64,000 nucleotides of DNA from the NCBI RefSeq assembly GCF_040581485.1, contig NC_090134.1, forward strand, positions 13,507,501 to 13,571,500, written 5' to 3'. Numbering within the stretch: position 1 is the first letter of the stretch; each line of letters opens with the position of its first letter. The position numbers and the translations under genes were made by a program. Of the stretch, positions 49,762-61,856 are shown one piece after another. A model generated the notes under the pieces. That model ran no database searches, was not told where the DNA came from, and was given only the letters and a program-made list of their open reading frames with translations. This DNA comes from Linepithema humile. Its lineage: Eukaryota > Arthropoda > Insecta > Hymenoptera > Formicidae.

Positions 49762-49996
49762 ATGTCTACAAAAATAGAAAAACAGATGACGTTGTCGTCA
49801 GATCAGAATATATTATTGCTCAAGGCGACTGGTTAAACGATACGCATATGGATCATTTTAACCAACTTTTAAAAAATTACTCAGATTATAGATCAGAAGG
49901 AACGTGGAAAATACAACTTCCTCAGTATATAGAACCTGTACCAGAAAATAAGAAACATATACAGATATTGTTTAGCTCAAATAATCATTGGGTATG
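49762..49996 (+). pseudogene. Ulp1-like domain of Helitron copy C, truncated
   Basis: ATG 49762 (MSTKIEKQMTLSSDQN) matches the copy A start. A small deletion shifts the frame near 49810, after which HFNQLLKNYSDYRSEGTWK and NNHWVCG follow. The LTR-like element cuts it at 50001, just after the catalytic-His motif. Only TGGTTATTATGAT of the domain continues at 52425, so the rest is lost. Confidence 0.75.
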
Positions 49997-50386
49997 TGGT
50001 TGTTACGTCCTGATAGATGTAGAATTTTTTTCGTTGGGCTCGGCGATTGACGTAAACGGGCCTGACCGCACGAGCCGAGCGGCACGTTTAGGACTTGCGA
50101 CGGGTCAGCGACTGGAAGAGTCGTTTTTACTCCGTCAACAAGTCAACCGCTCGTGGTTCCCTTTTTGGGTCAAGGAATTGAATCCCTATTACCCGGGACG
50201 GAACCTTTGTGCGCAATTTGAGAGGGAAGGTGTGAGGGGGTGACGAACGAGGAGGGTGTGCTCAAATGAAAAAGAACAAAGTTTAATTTACTAAAGACAA
50301 CATTTTAATTCGATTAAATTTATAATTAGGATACAAAACTTAATTCTTAATTGCATGTGTTAATAATTTTATTTGTGTATTCTTTA

Positions 50387-50618
<232 letters not shown>

Positions 50619-50646
50619 AATTATTCCTCAGGGGAGAGGACTAGAT

Positions 50647-51150
50647 TTAAAAAGTCGAACCCTGTGAATACAGGGTGAAGAAGACGCGGATGAGGCTCGA
50701 CGTATTCAATGGTGGTGAGTATTCTTCGGAGTTGACGGATATGTTGTCAAACTCCGGATCGTTATGTGGGAGTTCCTCCAGTTGAGCCTCTACTGGAGGA
50801 GGGTGGAAACGGACAGACGAAGGGGATCTGTAGTCCAGGAGCTCTTCTAGGATCGGAGAAATGGACCTGGGGGTAGGAAGTGGTGAAAGGTCAAGAAAGG
50901 GTTCAGGAGATTCCTGAGGAATCGATGGTGATACAGGAGGTGGGTCGGTTTGAGTGTGTGTGGTTATACGAGAGTTACTACGTGGGGTGTGTCTCCTAAT
51001 TCTAACGGGTCTTACGGTGACCCTCGCCGCGTATCTGATGTATGCTGGGAAAAATATAGCTATGCAGAGAGCGAATGCCGAAAGGTCCGAGCGATTTCGA
51101 CGATTGTTGGGTCGCGGCGAACGTTCAGTTCTCATTGATAAATAATACAA
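50647..51150 (-). CDS. Antisense 167-codon frame in the LTR-like element
   Basis: A minus-strand frame encodes a basic N-terminus with one possible hydrophobic segment (LSAFALCIAIFFPAYIRYAA), then an Arg-rich and a Pro/Ser/Glu-rich tail (PPVSPSIPQESPEPF). It occupies the segment missing from copy 1. I recognise no family. It could be a small antisense accessory gene of the element or chance. Confidence 0.25.
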   Translation of the reverse strand: MYYLSMRTERSPRPNNRRNRSDLSAFALCIAIFFPAYIRYAARVTVRPVRIRRHTPRSNSRITTHTQTDPPPVSPSIPQESPEPFLDLSPLPTPRSISPILEELLDYRSPSSVRFHPPPVEAQLEELPHNDPEFDNISVNSEEYSPPLNTSSLIRVFFTLYSQGSTF

Positions 51151-53144
51151 AAATTTTAAACGAAATAGGGACGGAGCACATAATAAGAATAAAGAAAATA
51201 CTGATGAGGAGAAAAATAAAACAAATGAACTAACTTACTCGTTACAAGATAGTTTCGGATTGGGTTGAGTGTGTGCGGTGGTTTTGAGCAGGCGCCCCGT
51301 TGAGGGATAGTGTGTAGGCGTCGGACCCTTTGTAAAAGCGTGGGCACCCTGCTGCGGGATGGTGTCGTCAGAGTGATGGACCCTCTGGTTGAGATGCACC
51401 ACTTGGTCGTGACAAAGTATCGACCCTTTTTATTTCGCGACCCGAACTACTCGAAAAACTGTCTTAAGGACTTGGCAAACTTGCTTGATAAACTGAGTGA
51501 CTAATTGTGTATAATTGCGTTTGGAGCCACCAAAACACGGGTTTTTATACCCTTTCCTTGGGGTGGATCCATTTGGAAAATCTTAGGTTTTTGAAGCGGG
51601 GATCGAATAGGAATTTGTCTTGTGAGAAGATTTTTAATGTGGGGGAGGGTGGCGTCATTTTTAACTAATAGGATTAGGTTTAGGTAATTAAGTTACTTGG
51701 AATGGGGATAGATTTTTGAAGTGGCGTAACCCGGTTGGTGTTAATTAGTATAGGTGGGGTGCATCTCAGTGTCTTAAGATCTAGGTGGGCGTAGTCTTTA
51801 GACCGATCGACGGAACGAAGGGTGGTCTATAGAGGTGCTTGCCCCGATTCCCGGCATTCGGATTGGAGGGTTGAGAATCGGTATATGAGTTTGCGAGACC
51901 TTGGGTCACTGATCTAATAAATTTGACAGTTTACGACTGTCGCGTGGCCCTGGAGTCGCGTGGAGAGTGCGATTAATGTATCTCGATTTCTCAGACCTAC
52001 TGAACACGTGCACCGTATCAAATGTCATGCCTTTTAGGCGTGCGACTGTGGTCATTGCCCGATCGTCACTCGGTAAAACCCTATCTACTAGGGTGCCCGT
52101 AGGCGGAATCCAAATATATGGCTAGCTGGTGCCAGTTTTTATTTCTTACTTTAAACATCTGGAGTCGACTAAAGATTCCGGTTACCGCGAGTTTTGACTT
52201 TTATGATTTTTCTGACGACGATAGGCACGCTGACCGACCAAAGTATTTTCAAATATCTATCCCCCTTGCTATTTTTCTCTGTGAGAAAGTTCGAGCTCAT
52301 GATATCTCCTGAGAAAAACAGCTCTGGCGTTATAATATTCTTTAAGAGTTTGTTGGTCCCGTGTTTACTAGGTCTGGTATTTAATAAAAAGAAAAGAATC
52401 GTGAAGTCTGATCAGGACGTAACATGGTTATTATGATTAAAAAAAGTTCTCATAAAAAAACCTTTTCAAAAAAATATTTCCTCATAAAAATCCTTTCCAA
52501 AAAATTGTACTTTTAAAAAAAGTTCTATATACTAAACAAATTAAAATTTGCTATATATTCTGTCTATAAAAGAGGTGATATCAGAAAATGACGCCAAGTT
52601 TAAATAAAACCTTTCAAAAAAAGTTGTATTTATATATATTTAACCAAGCATCGATAAGACTGTATTTAGTTATTTTTGCATCTTTATCTAGTTATTTAAA
52701 AATTATATTCATATCTACATTTAGTTTATTTTTTTTCAAGCAAAACATTTTTAAATAATTGCATCTATATCTAGTTACTTTTGCATGTATATTTAAAAAT
52801 TATATATCTAGTTACTTTTGCATGTATATTTAAAAATTATATTTCTATTTACATCTAGTCAATTTTTTTGAGGTATACATTTTAAAATAATTGCATCTGT
52901 ATCTAGTTACTTTTGTTTCTATATTTAGTTATTTTAAAATGATATTTGTGCTTATATCTTATTACATAGTTGATTTTTATTAAGTATACTTTTTAAAATA
53001 ATTGCATTTGTATCTAGTTATTTTTTTTTTATATCTGTACCTAGTTAAATAAAAAAATTTTTCAAACTTAATCAAAATAAAAAAATATTACAAAATTTCG
53101 CAAAAAACTTGGCGCTGCTATAAAATAGCCTTAAAATTTCGGCT

Positions 53145-53268
53145 CAGACTAGAGCAACGGAGCGGCGAGCGGTGACGTTATAGCCAATCAACTTACAATT
53201 TTACCGTAAGAACAAGAGTTTAATTGGCTATCGCGTCGCCGTTTGCCGCTCTGGTCACTTTGAGTCAT
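53145..53268. repeat. Small hairpin in the palindrome centre
   Basis: CTAGAGCAACGGAGCGGC and TTATAGCCAAT pair, imperfectly, with ATTGGCTATCGCG and GCCGCTCTGGTC. Likely a short MITE. Confidence 0.55.
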
Positions 53269-53281
53269 TATAATACTTATG

Positions 53282-53418
53282 CCCGATTCCACCAACGTAG
53301 ATTAACTTTAATCTCGGTTCAACTTACTCTTCACCTTTTTTTAATTCTTAGAACTAGAAAAAGATGAAGAGTAAGTTGAACCGAGATTAAAGTTAATCTA
53401 CGTTGGTGGAATTGGGCA
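53282..53418. repeat. 137-bp MITE-like hairpin
   Basis: Arms of about 53 bp (GCCCGATTCCACCAACGTAG against CTACGTTGGTGGAATTGGGC) are nearly perfect. Confidence 0.75.
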
Positions 53419-53994
53419 TTAATTATGTAAATTGTAAAATTATTGCGCATTTTCATTGCTCTATAATATTTTAAGATGTATAATAATAATATTTTAAGAC
53501 TATTTTATAGCAGCGCCAAGTTTTTTGCGAAATTTTGTAATATTTTTTTACTTTTAATTAAGTTTGAAAAATTTTTTTATTTAACTAGGTACAGATATAA
53601 AAAAAATAACTAGATACAAATGCAATTATTTTAGAAAGTATACTTAATAAAAATAAACTATGTAATAAGATATAAGCACAAATATCATTTTAAAATAACT
53701 AAATATAGAAACAAAAGTAACTAGATACAGATGCAATTATTTTAAAATGTATACCTCAAAAAAATTGACTAGATGTAAATAGAAATATAATTTTTAAATA
53801 TACATGCAAAAGTAACTAGATATATAATTTTTAAATATACATGCAAAAGTAACTAGATATAGATGCAATTATTTAAAAATGTTTTGCTTGAAAAAAAATA
53901 AACTAAATGTAGATATGAATATAATTTTTAAATAACTAGATAAAGATGCAAAAATAACTAAATACAGTCTTATCGATGCTTGGTTAAATATATA

Positions 53995-55681
53995 CACTCA
54001 CCCGAAAAAAAAGCGGTACACTGAAAATGTGGGAAAAATTCATCAAATTTCAACTGACGATAACTTCGTAAATAATAAAGATAGAAAGTTCTATAAAATA
54101 TGGAAATGAAGCTAAAAATCTCTACTTTAAGAATCAATTTATTTCAATGTTGCAAAATAAATTTATTGAAAATGGCGGATGACAAAGCGCGAGCATGCAA
54201 AATTGAAAAATAATGGTTCGAGTTTGCGACGGTGCACGGTATAAACAAAAAATTGTAGCTTATTGGGATCAAAAGCGTACGAAAGTACAGAGTCTCCTCT
54301 TTAAAATGCTTTTTTATGCATCTCGATACGATGATTTTTCGCCGAGAGATTCGCATTTGAAGAAAAAGGCAAATTCTTACTTCTAGGCCTCTCACTTACA
54401 GTACAGTCTGCAAATCGTTCTCCAACGCGACGGTATACTCGTTCTCGTCCGTCTGAAGAATACAGACAAAAACGAGATTCGTCGCTAAAAAGAACGGTAC
54501 TCCATTTTGCATATGTCCAGCCTGCATGCTCGACAGCAAAATTGAGTCGAGTTACGCGATGGCGACGCATAAGCGAAGGTACATTTGCTGGCCTGCGCGG
54601 AAAAAGACCGTGTTCCGCTAATCTGTTTCGAATAGTGTCAACGGATACATTACATTCGCGGACATCTCTTAAATTGTTTCGAATTTGAACAGCCGTTCGA
54701 TGTCTGTCTCTTAATGAATTTAAAACAATAAATCGGTCATCGTTTTCATTCGTACAACGAGGACGTCCCGAACCAGGTCTTCTTTGGACAGAATTAGTCT
54801 CCAAGTACCTAGCATAAGCACGTTGCACGGTTGACACTAATAAATCAAGTGCCTCAGCAACGTACCTTCGACTTCTCCCATCTTCAATTAACGCTACAAC
54901 TTGAGCAGCTTTTTCAGGACTTATCGTCGCCATAATTGACCAATAATTTCAATGCGAAAAGATTAATTATTGTTTACTTTGACGAAGTCGTACGAATAAG
55001 TAACGCGTCTCGAAAGAAAAAGATCAAGAGAAATCAAGCACTCTTCTCGCAATGTGCGGTCGAGCATAAACAAAAAGTCAGGGCGGAGAAATCACAAAAG
55101 ATCTGCAGACATCTCCTTCGGATGCAAAACAATTGATTGAAAAATAATGGTTCGAGTTTGCGACGGTGCACGGTATAAACAAAAAATTGTAGCTTATTGG
55201 GATTAAAAGCGTACGAAAGTACAGAGTCTCCTCTTTAAAATGCTTTTTTATGCATCTCGATACGATGATTTTTCGCTGAGAGATTCGCATTTGAAGTAAG
55301 AATCTGCCTTTTTCTTCAAATGCGAATCTCTCGGCGAAAAATCATCGTATCGAGATGCATAAAAAAGCATTTTAAAGAGGAGACTCTGTACTTTTGTACG
55401 CTTTTGATCCCAATAAGCTACAATTTTTTGTTTATACCGTGCACCGTCGCAAACTCGAACCATTATTTTTCAATTTTGCATGCTCGCGCTTTGTCATCCG
55501 CCATTTTCAATAAATTTATTTTGCAACATTGAAATAAATTGATTCTTAAAGTAGAGATTTTTAGCTTCATTTCCATATTTTATAGAACTTTCTATCTTTA
55601 TTATTTACGAAGTTATCGTCAGTTGAAATTTGATGAATTTTTCCCACATTTTCAGTGTACCGCTTTTTTTTCGGGTGAGTG
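53995..55681 (-). mobile_element. Rearranged Tc1-like element
   Basis: CACTCACCCGAAAAAAAAGC at the left and its complement ending GGGTGAGTG at the right are flanked by TA duplications. The 5' half of a Tc1 transposase is present, but the 3' half is replaced by extra copies of the terminal region: 54205-54385 recurs directly at about 55142-55300 and inverted at about 55316-55480. The element is a deletion/inversion derivative, 1,687 bp long. Confidence 0.85.
54301..54933 (-). pseudogene. Tc1-like transposase, C-terminally truncated
   Basis: The frame starts MATISPEKAAQVVALIEDGR, a paired-like helix-turn-helix, then RRPGSGRPRCT, the GRPR-type minor-groove hook, and a second HTH. The first catalytic Asp is in VLFSDESRFCLYSSDGRERV. 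After RVYRRVGERFADCTV the frame runs into the terminal repeat sequence, so the second Asp and the Glu/Asp are absent. It cannot catalyse transposition but may still bind the TIRs. Confidence 0.85.
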
Positions 55682-55849
55682 TATAAATACAACTTTTTTT
55701 GAAAGGTTTTATTTAAACTTGGCGTCATTTTCTGATATCACCTCTTTTATAGACAGAATATATAGCAAATTTTAATTTGTTTAGTATATAGAACTTTTTT
55801 TAAAAGTACAACTTTTTGGAAAGGATTTTTATGAGGAAATATTTTTTTG

Positions 55850-56165
55850 AAAAGGTTTTTTTATGAGAACTTTTTTTAAAAAAACTATTTTTTGAAAGGT
55901 TTTTTTATGAGAAAAACTTTTTTTGAAAAGACAATTTTTTTAAAAGGTTTTTTTAATGAGGAAAACTGTTTTTGAAAGGTTTTTTTATGAGGAAAACTTT
56001 TTCTGAAGACAATTTTTTGGAAAGGTTTTTTTTAATGAGAAAAATTTTTTTGAAAGGCTTTTTTTATGAGAAAAAGATTTTTTGAAAGGTTTTTTATAAA
56101 AAAAACTTTTTTTAAGAAGACAATTTTTTTGAAAGATTTTTTATGATAAAAACTTTTTTTTTAAT
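55850..56165. repeat. T-rich minisatellite near the Helitron copy B 3' end
   Basis: A ~35-bp unit of the type GAAAGGTTTTTTTATGAG then AAAAACTTTTTT is repeated about eight times with drift. Inverted matches occur at 52440-52500. Nothing coding. Confidence 0.7.
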
Positions 56166-56448
56166 ACAACAAGGCGTGTACTTGGCGCCCTTTTTTTTAC
56201 CTTTTTTAAAAAAAAAAGGTTTATTTTTGTGAGATATCATTTCTTTTTTTTAGTAAAAATAATGGTAATAATAAACTTTACCAATGAGGTCCCACCACCA
56301 CCCCCGTCATATTTTTTCAATACGACGGTCCTCTTTTTAACTTAACAAATCTAATAATTTTTTTATACTTCACAACATTTTTTATAAAGAAAATTATTTA
56401 TGATCATAAAAAGGGTATAAAAAACTATTTGCATTTCTAAATTATTGC

Positions 56449-56488
<40 letters not shown>

Positions 56489-56498
56489 CAGATTACTT
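56165..56498 (-). other. Helitron copy B 3' region
   Basis: Read on the minus strand it ends in GGCGCCAAGTACACGCC, shared with the 3' side of copy A near 24695. An (AT)n tract lies at about 56456-56482. No gene. Confidence 0.5.
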
Positions 56499-59400
56499 TT
56501 ACTGATCAATTTTCTGTAAGAAAATAACAAAAACATCTTTAGCACCTCTAGGCCATTGCCTTTTTTTAATTAACGCATCGTCAGCTTCAATCCAAATGTT
56601 AGACATTTCTTCTCTACATATACTTGTGTAATGACCTTTTTCGATAGATGGTCCATGATGAAGTATAGCACTCATTACTTTGTACAATTGCCCAACAATT
56701 ATTACTTTAGTTGTTGGAACAGCACGCAAAGTAAACTTATCTGTTTTTACTGATTTACCGTCTTGAATTGGTATTAAATGAATAACAATGATATCTCTGC
56801 TTAATGTAAATTCACTTTTAACTAATATTTCATTTTTGGTACAATTTTTGCATGATTCGTTGTTCAATTGACACCAATGGGAAAATGTTAAGTTTAATAA
56901 CTCATTAAGATCATAAGTTTGTTTCTTGCATTTATTTATTGGAATTGAAATAAAAATATTATTATTAACAATAGTTTTTGTATAATTACAACTTTTGCAT
57001 TGTTTAATGGTAGTAACTTGATGCTCTATTAAACTTTTTATACTATCGTATTTTGTACATAGAGCTGTAAAGAATTCACATGCATCTCGTTTAACACTTT
57101 TGGAAAAATACTCTCCTAAAGATTGCCGTATAACGTATGTATTCAAGTTGTGCACTTTATTTTCATAATGACACATTAATACATTTAAATCGTTTAGTTT
57201 ATCATAATCGGCTATTTGTTTTCTAATAGAATTTAAATGTAACAAACATTGTAATACTGCATTTGCATAACATGAAACTTCATCTACATTTTGGAAACCA
57301 TACATGTTCCAAGTAATATTTTTTCGCACCTTCTCATGTGACTCTTGAATAGAATTAACTATTTTTGGCACTGCCCATAAAACATCTTTTATTCTACGAT
57401 ATCGCTCTTTTACAAGAGAAATAGTTTTTGTTTCTGCATTGTTTAATCGATTATATTCAATAATAGCTTCTTCACTAGCTGTTATAGATGAAGGATCAAA
57501 ATTAATCAAATGTAACCCATCTAAAGATGTTAGTCGTGACAAAGCAACGTAAATTTGACCATGACTAAATACAGAATTACCTATATCCATAATAGCATTC
57601 TGCAAACTCAATCCTTGGCTTTTATGAATAGTAATTCCATAACTCAGAGACAATGGAAATTGTTCTCTAATAACATACACTCTATCCATTACCTCAAATT
57701 TAACACTTACTCTTTGAATTAAATATTCCGAACCTGATGGTAAAAGAAGTTTAATGCTTTCTACGCGATCGGTAGATATATCTTGTACAATTGAAATCAC
57801 TTGAGCAATCGTGCCATTTACAAGACCTAAAGTAGCATCTATGTTACGTCTTATCATAACTTTTGCTCCAATTTTTATAGTAATACGTTTCGAAAGCCCA
57901 GCTGTTTTAGAGTTGTCCTCATCATTATTTTCCAATACCTTTAACACTTTCTTTTTTACATATGGACTACACTTGACCGTATCTTCAGCAACTAATACTA
58001 TTTCTTTCGAAGGAATACGACTTAACATTGCAGCGTTTAAAACATCACACATGTGACAAGTAGGCAGCAAACAAACAGTATCTGATGTCATATTATTAAT
58101 AAAATTACACAATTCGTTTAATCTAGACTCGAAGGAATCTCCCTCAAAAAATATCTTTCTCTTTTGTAGAATGTCAGAATCGGATTTTGTTAGTAAACCA
58201 ATACGAACTCTCGATAACAATTCACGGTAAGATCCATCTCCTTTCTGACGCATATTAATTGTTAATTCATCATAATTAAATAATGTTGTCCACAAATTTG
58301 CAACTCCTAAGCAACCGAAATATTTATCTATTTTTTCCTTTGAGAAGTTTGCAAAGATAAAATCTTCACGTACAGGAGGTAATTGAAGTAAATCTCCAAG
58401 CAAAAGAACATGCTTTTTTCCAAACCAACCATCGTCGCAATCGCTTGTGTCAAATATTTCACACAATCGAAGATGTATGTACATAAAAGTCAAATTAGAT
58501 ATCATTGATACTTCATCAATTATAAAAAGAATAACATCCTTTAGCTCCGTTCGCAGAATTGGTAACACATGGTCAGACAATTTTCTATATTTAGGAGTAT
58601 GACCATGTTCAACAGGTAATTGAAGCAATCTATGAACTGTCAAGCCGTCTATATTAAACGCTGCTATACCAGTAGGTGCTGATACAGCAGTATCTTTTTC
58701 GAGATTTTGTTTGATCCAACATGTAACAGTTTTGATTAAAAAGCTTTTTCCAGTACCACCTTCTCCGCTAACATACAGTCGCAATATTGAATTATCTGAC
58801 TGTATAGTGGTAATGATTCTGTCAAATACTCTTTTCTGATCCATGTTTAATTGTCCTATCATTTCAGAGACATCAATTTCTTGAATATTATTCTTATCAC
58901 CGAGATCTTTAAAGTCTTGCATCGCTTCACCCGCTTCTATATTTTCAACACCTATCGGATTATCAGGATCATCCTGTGATTCACGTTTTTGTGCTTTATC
59001 TAAACATTCTTGAACCAACTGTTTAGCAGCTTCAAATGCTTCTTGCAATTCTTCTAGCTTTTCGTGATATTTTAATGCTTCCGTTAAATGTAGTTTTACT
59101 TTGTGAAATAATTCTGCATAAGTATCACATACATTTTTAAGATCTTCTAATTTGTTCCACGGTTGAAACATAAGTAATAATGAAAAGAAATAATTTTCCG
59201 GTTGTATCTTAATATTATATTTATAATGATTGATAAGATATCCTCGCTGTCGTCGTATAAGATAGTAACCATTGCCCATTTTATAAAATTCACCTTTGTT
59301 ATTTCGTGGTTTGGCTTTTCTGATATCATACCATTTTGCGAACTCGTAAAGAGACATAAATTCCAGTTCTTCTGGTCTCTGTGGACAGTGATCATCTATC

Positions 59401-60906
59401 AACGATTCATGAAATAAATCTGTCGATTGACTAGCAAGTGCCTCAATCTCTTTACGAGTTTTTAATTTTCGTGATCTAATTCGATTAACATCTAACCATC
59501 TAATAATTGTATCTGAATCGGTTCCATATAAAGCGATACCCAGTAATGTATCAGCAGCTTCAAGAGCTCCACATTCTCTGTTACTCGTAAATCGCAAAGC
59601 AATATTCCAAAGACGGCTGGCCAATGATTTATTTGTATTATTTTTAGCATCAAGAATAATATCAGACAACTCACATTTTGCCGCTTTATTCATATATTTG
59701 GTAATGTACCAGGTAAGCAATGTCGATTTTTCGCCAATAAATTGTATATCCATATTTCCTTCCCAAGCAGTTAAAAGGACAGGATTATAATCATTTATAT
59801 TGATTTCTTCTTCTGTTCGAGGAATATTGTAAAGCCTACTTTTATATTTCAATTGTTTTCTACCTGCTATTGCAGTTTTGACCTCAATTATTTTTAAAGA
59901 CTCAGTAACAGAACGAGGAAATCCAAAACGACATACTCGAACAACTTTACGTCCTACTTTTTTAGAACGAAGACAATAGTCGTTATGTTTGTGTCGTTGA
60001 TGTGTATTAACACGCCTGTGCAATAGTGGTGAGATATTTTTATTTGGAATTTTACAGCTAACATGTTGTAAAATAAATTTGGAAACTTTTTCCATACTAG
60101 ATTCACCAATAATTGGGGCATCTTTAATCCAAATTAATAAATGAAAATGTTGTATTCCTCTACCTTGATATTCTCGTCGCCAGAAATAATGCATTACCTC
60201 TCCAATTGGATTATCTTCCGAACAAATAAAATCAAGCATTGCCCAAAACATGTTATCGAGAAATCTCGATGTTGACACAGGATCTTTAGCGATAAGTGCA
60301 CTGGTGCTTAACGATGTATCACACCATCCATTTACTTCACGAATGTATTCACCTAATTCTTCCCACAACCATTCACCAGGACTTAATGTTAGAAACCATG
60401 TTGCGGGTCCATAATGGTGTGTCATACAATTTAAATCACTTCTCGGTCTACGCCAAAATTGTTCCGTATTCCTTAGCGACGCAAATATTGTGCTCAAATC
60501 AGATTCTAATAAATCTTTGGACATGGCCTCTAAATATTCCTTAGCCGTATAACGAGCTCGTTGATTAGTAGTATACATTTTATGATAAATTCCACGTTTT
60601 AACTGACGTATTATGGTACCGTTTAACAAATAAAATAGATATTGTTGATTTAATCTATACTGCGGATGTTTGGACATTAAGCGACATTTAATGAATTCAT
60701 GGTCATGAAGCTTGACCTCCCTATCTGCATGCTCTCCATTAATACCGTAAGGATATAAATCAGGAAAACATAACAAATCCAAACATTTTTCACGATTATC
60801 CATAGGTATATCCTGAATTTTTAACATTTGATATAAAGCCGTTGCAGTTTTATTTTCCCTTTTTTCATATAATGGATATATAGAATATTGCTCATAGTTA
60901 TCATTA
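56499..60906 (-). CDS. Helitron Rep-helicase-USP polyprotein, copy B (main part)
   Basis: One open frame of about 1,470 codons on the minus strand; numbering here counts from a Met inside the neighbouring insertion at 60926. Rep: TWFLTLSPGEW near 177, HUH in GIQHFHLLIW (His260, His262), two-Tyr region WYITKYMNK near 405. PIF1 helicase: GEGGTGKSFLI near 720, IIDEVSMIS near 800, GDLLQLPP, YGITIHKSQGLS, YVALSRL. USP-like C-terminus: YGFQNVDEVSCYANAVLQCL near 1215, Cys pairs CKSC and CKNC, and the His box GHYTSICREEMSNIW with EADD near 1430. All catalytic motifs I would look for are present and no stop interrupts them. The frame continues upstream at 61857 once the 950-bp insertion is set aside. 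This is the best-preserved copy. Confidence 0.9.
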
Positions 60907-61856
60907 TTGTGGCGGCTCACCGCCACACCGCTGCACTGACGCGGTATAATACATCGCGGCGCCGCTACGCGCCGCAGGCCTTCTACCAGTTACAAGCTTG
61001 CGGACCCACCGCCAGGTTGCGCAGGCGGTGAAGAACCTTCTCGCGATCAGGCTTCGATCGACGAGATATAAAAGAGCTGCTCCGCAGATCTTTCCTCACT
61101 CACTCGCTTCAGGGCGAGCTCTCTCAAGGGCCCTTGAACTGAGTCGTACTCTGCCTCGGCAGAATCTAACAGAGACACATAGTCTCGCAGTTTTTCTCAC
61201 GCTGCCTCGCAAGGCGCGTAAAAAGAAAACAGAGTCCCAGCATCGGCCGCGCATTTCAACCGAGCGGCCCGCGGATACTCCACTTTCGCCGTCACCTCCT
61301 CAGTCTCTAGTGTGGAAATTAATCCCACTAGAGTTCTGCGTCCGGTTGACTCGACCACCAAGGGACACGCTCACACCAGGCGACATCCGAATTCGGAGAC
61401 CTCTCTCTCCTCGGTACACGGAGCAATCCGTAATCCCGAGAGCCGAGACGGTTGCCACCACCAGCACACCAGAGACTCGATCCATCGCAGTACAGACTTC
61501 ACCGCTCAGAGCCTGCTCAGAGAGCAGTTGTCAGACGGAAGACCACTTCCCGAACGGAGTTCCACCGACGCCGGGAAAGGGGCTGCAACGAGCTAACTCA
61601 GTTGAACCGTCCTTTTTAGGACCCGTTCAACACACTAAGACGCGGCCGGTAATTTCTTACCGCGCCCGTCAATTTTTCTTTTGATTCTCGGCCTTACACT
61701 CTTGCCGAGAAAGCGCCTCTGGCGCCCTTAATCAAATCAAACACAAAACTTGTACTTTACTCTACTTCTCTGACGAAGAAAAATAAATTATATTTTTCTA
61801 AGAAATTGGTCTCAATCTTTCAACCAAGTCGAACACGATCCTTAGGCTATACGCCT
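60907..61856 (+). mobile_element. 950-bp insertion in Helitron copy B
   Basis: A G+C-rich segment begins TTGTGGCGGCTCACCGCC and ends GGCTATACGCCT. It is flanked by a 13-bp duplication with one mismatch (ATAGTTATCATTA and ATAATTATCATTA). It contains a TATA-like GATATAAAAGAGC near 61066, a downstream AATAAA near 61785, and a 228-codon frame (60998-61684) of no known family. The long duplication fits target-primed retroposition or a similar mechanism better than an LTR element. Identity unknown. Confidence 0.65.

Larger units (their letters stand above)
52440..55890. repeat. Large palindrome, right arm split by a Tc1 element
   Basis: The left arm 52440-53120 pairs with 53510-53990 plus 55684-55890. 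Removing the Tc1 element at 53995-55681 rejoins GGTTAAATATA with TAAATACAAC, the exact complement of the left arm. Outer blocks (GATATCAGAAAATGACGCC) and inner blocks (AACTAGATA, AACTTGGCGC) are matched. The central ~390 bp hold two further small hairpins. No coding sequence besides the Tc1 gene. Confidence 0.85.

Noticed and set aside
60998..61684. 228-codon frame in the 950-bp insertion
   Set aside because: It is rich in Arg, Pro, Ser and Thr as expected for G+C-rich DNA, an overlapping frame is also open, and there are no motifs. Kept only as part of the insertion entry.
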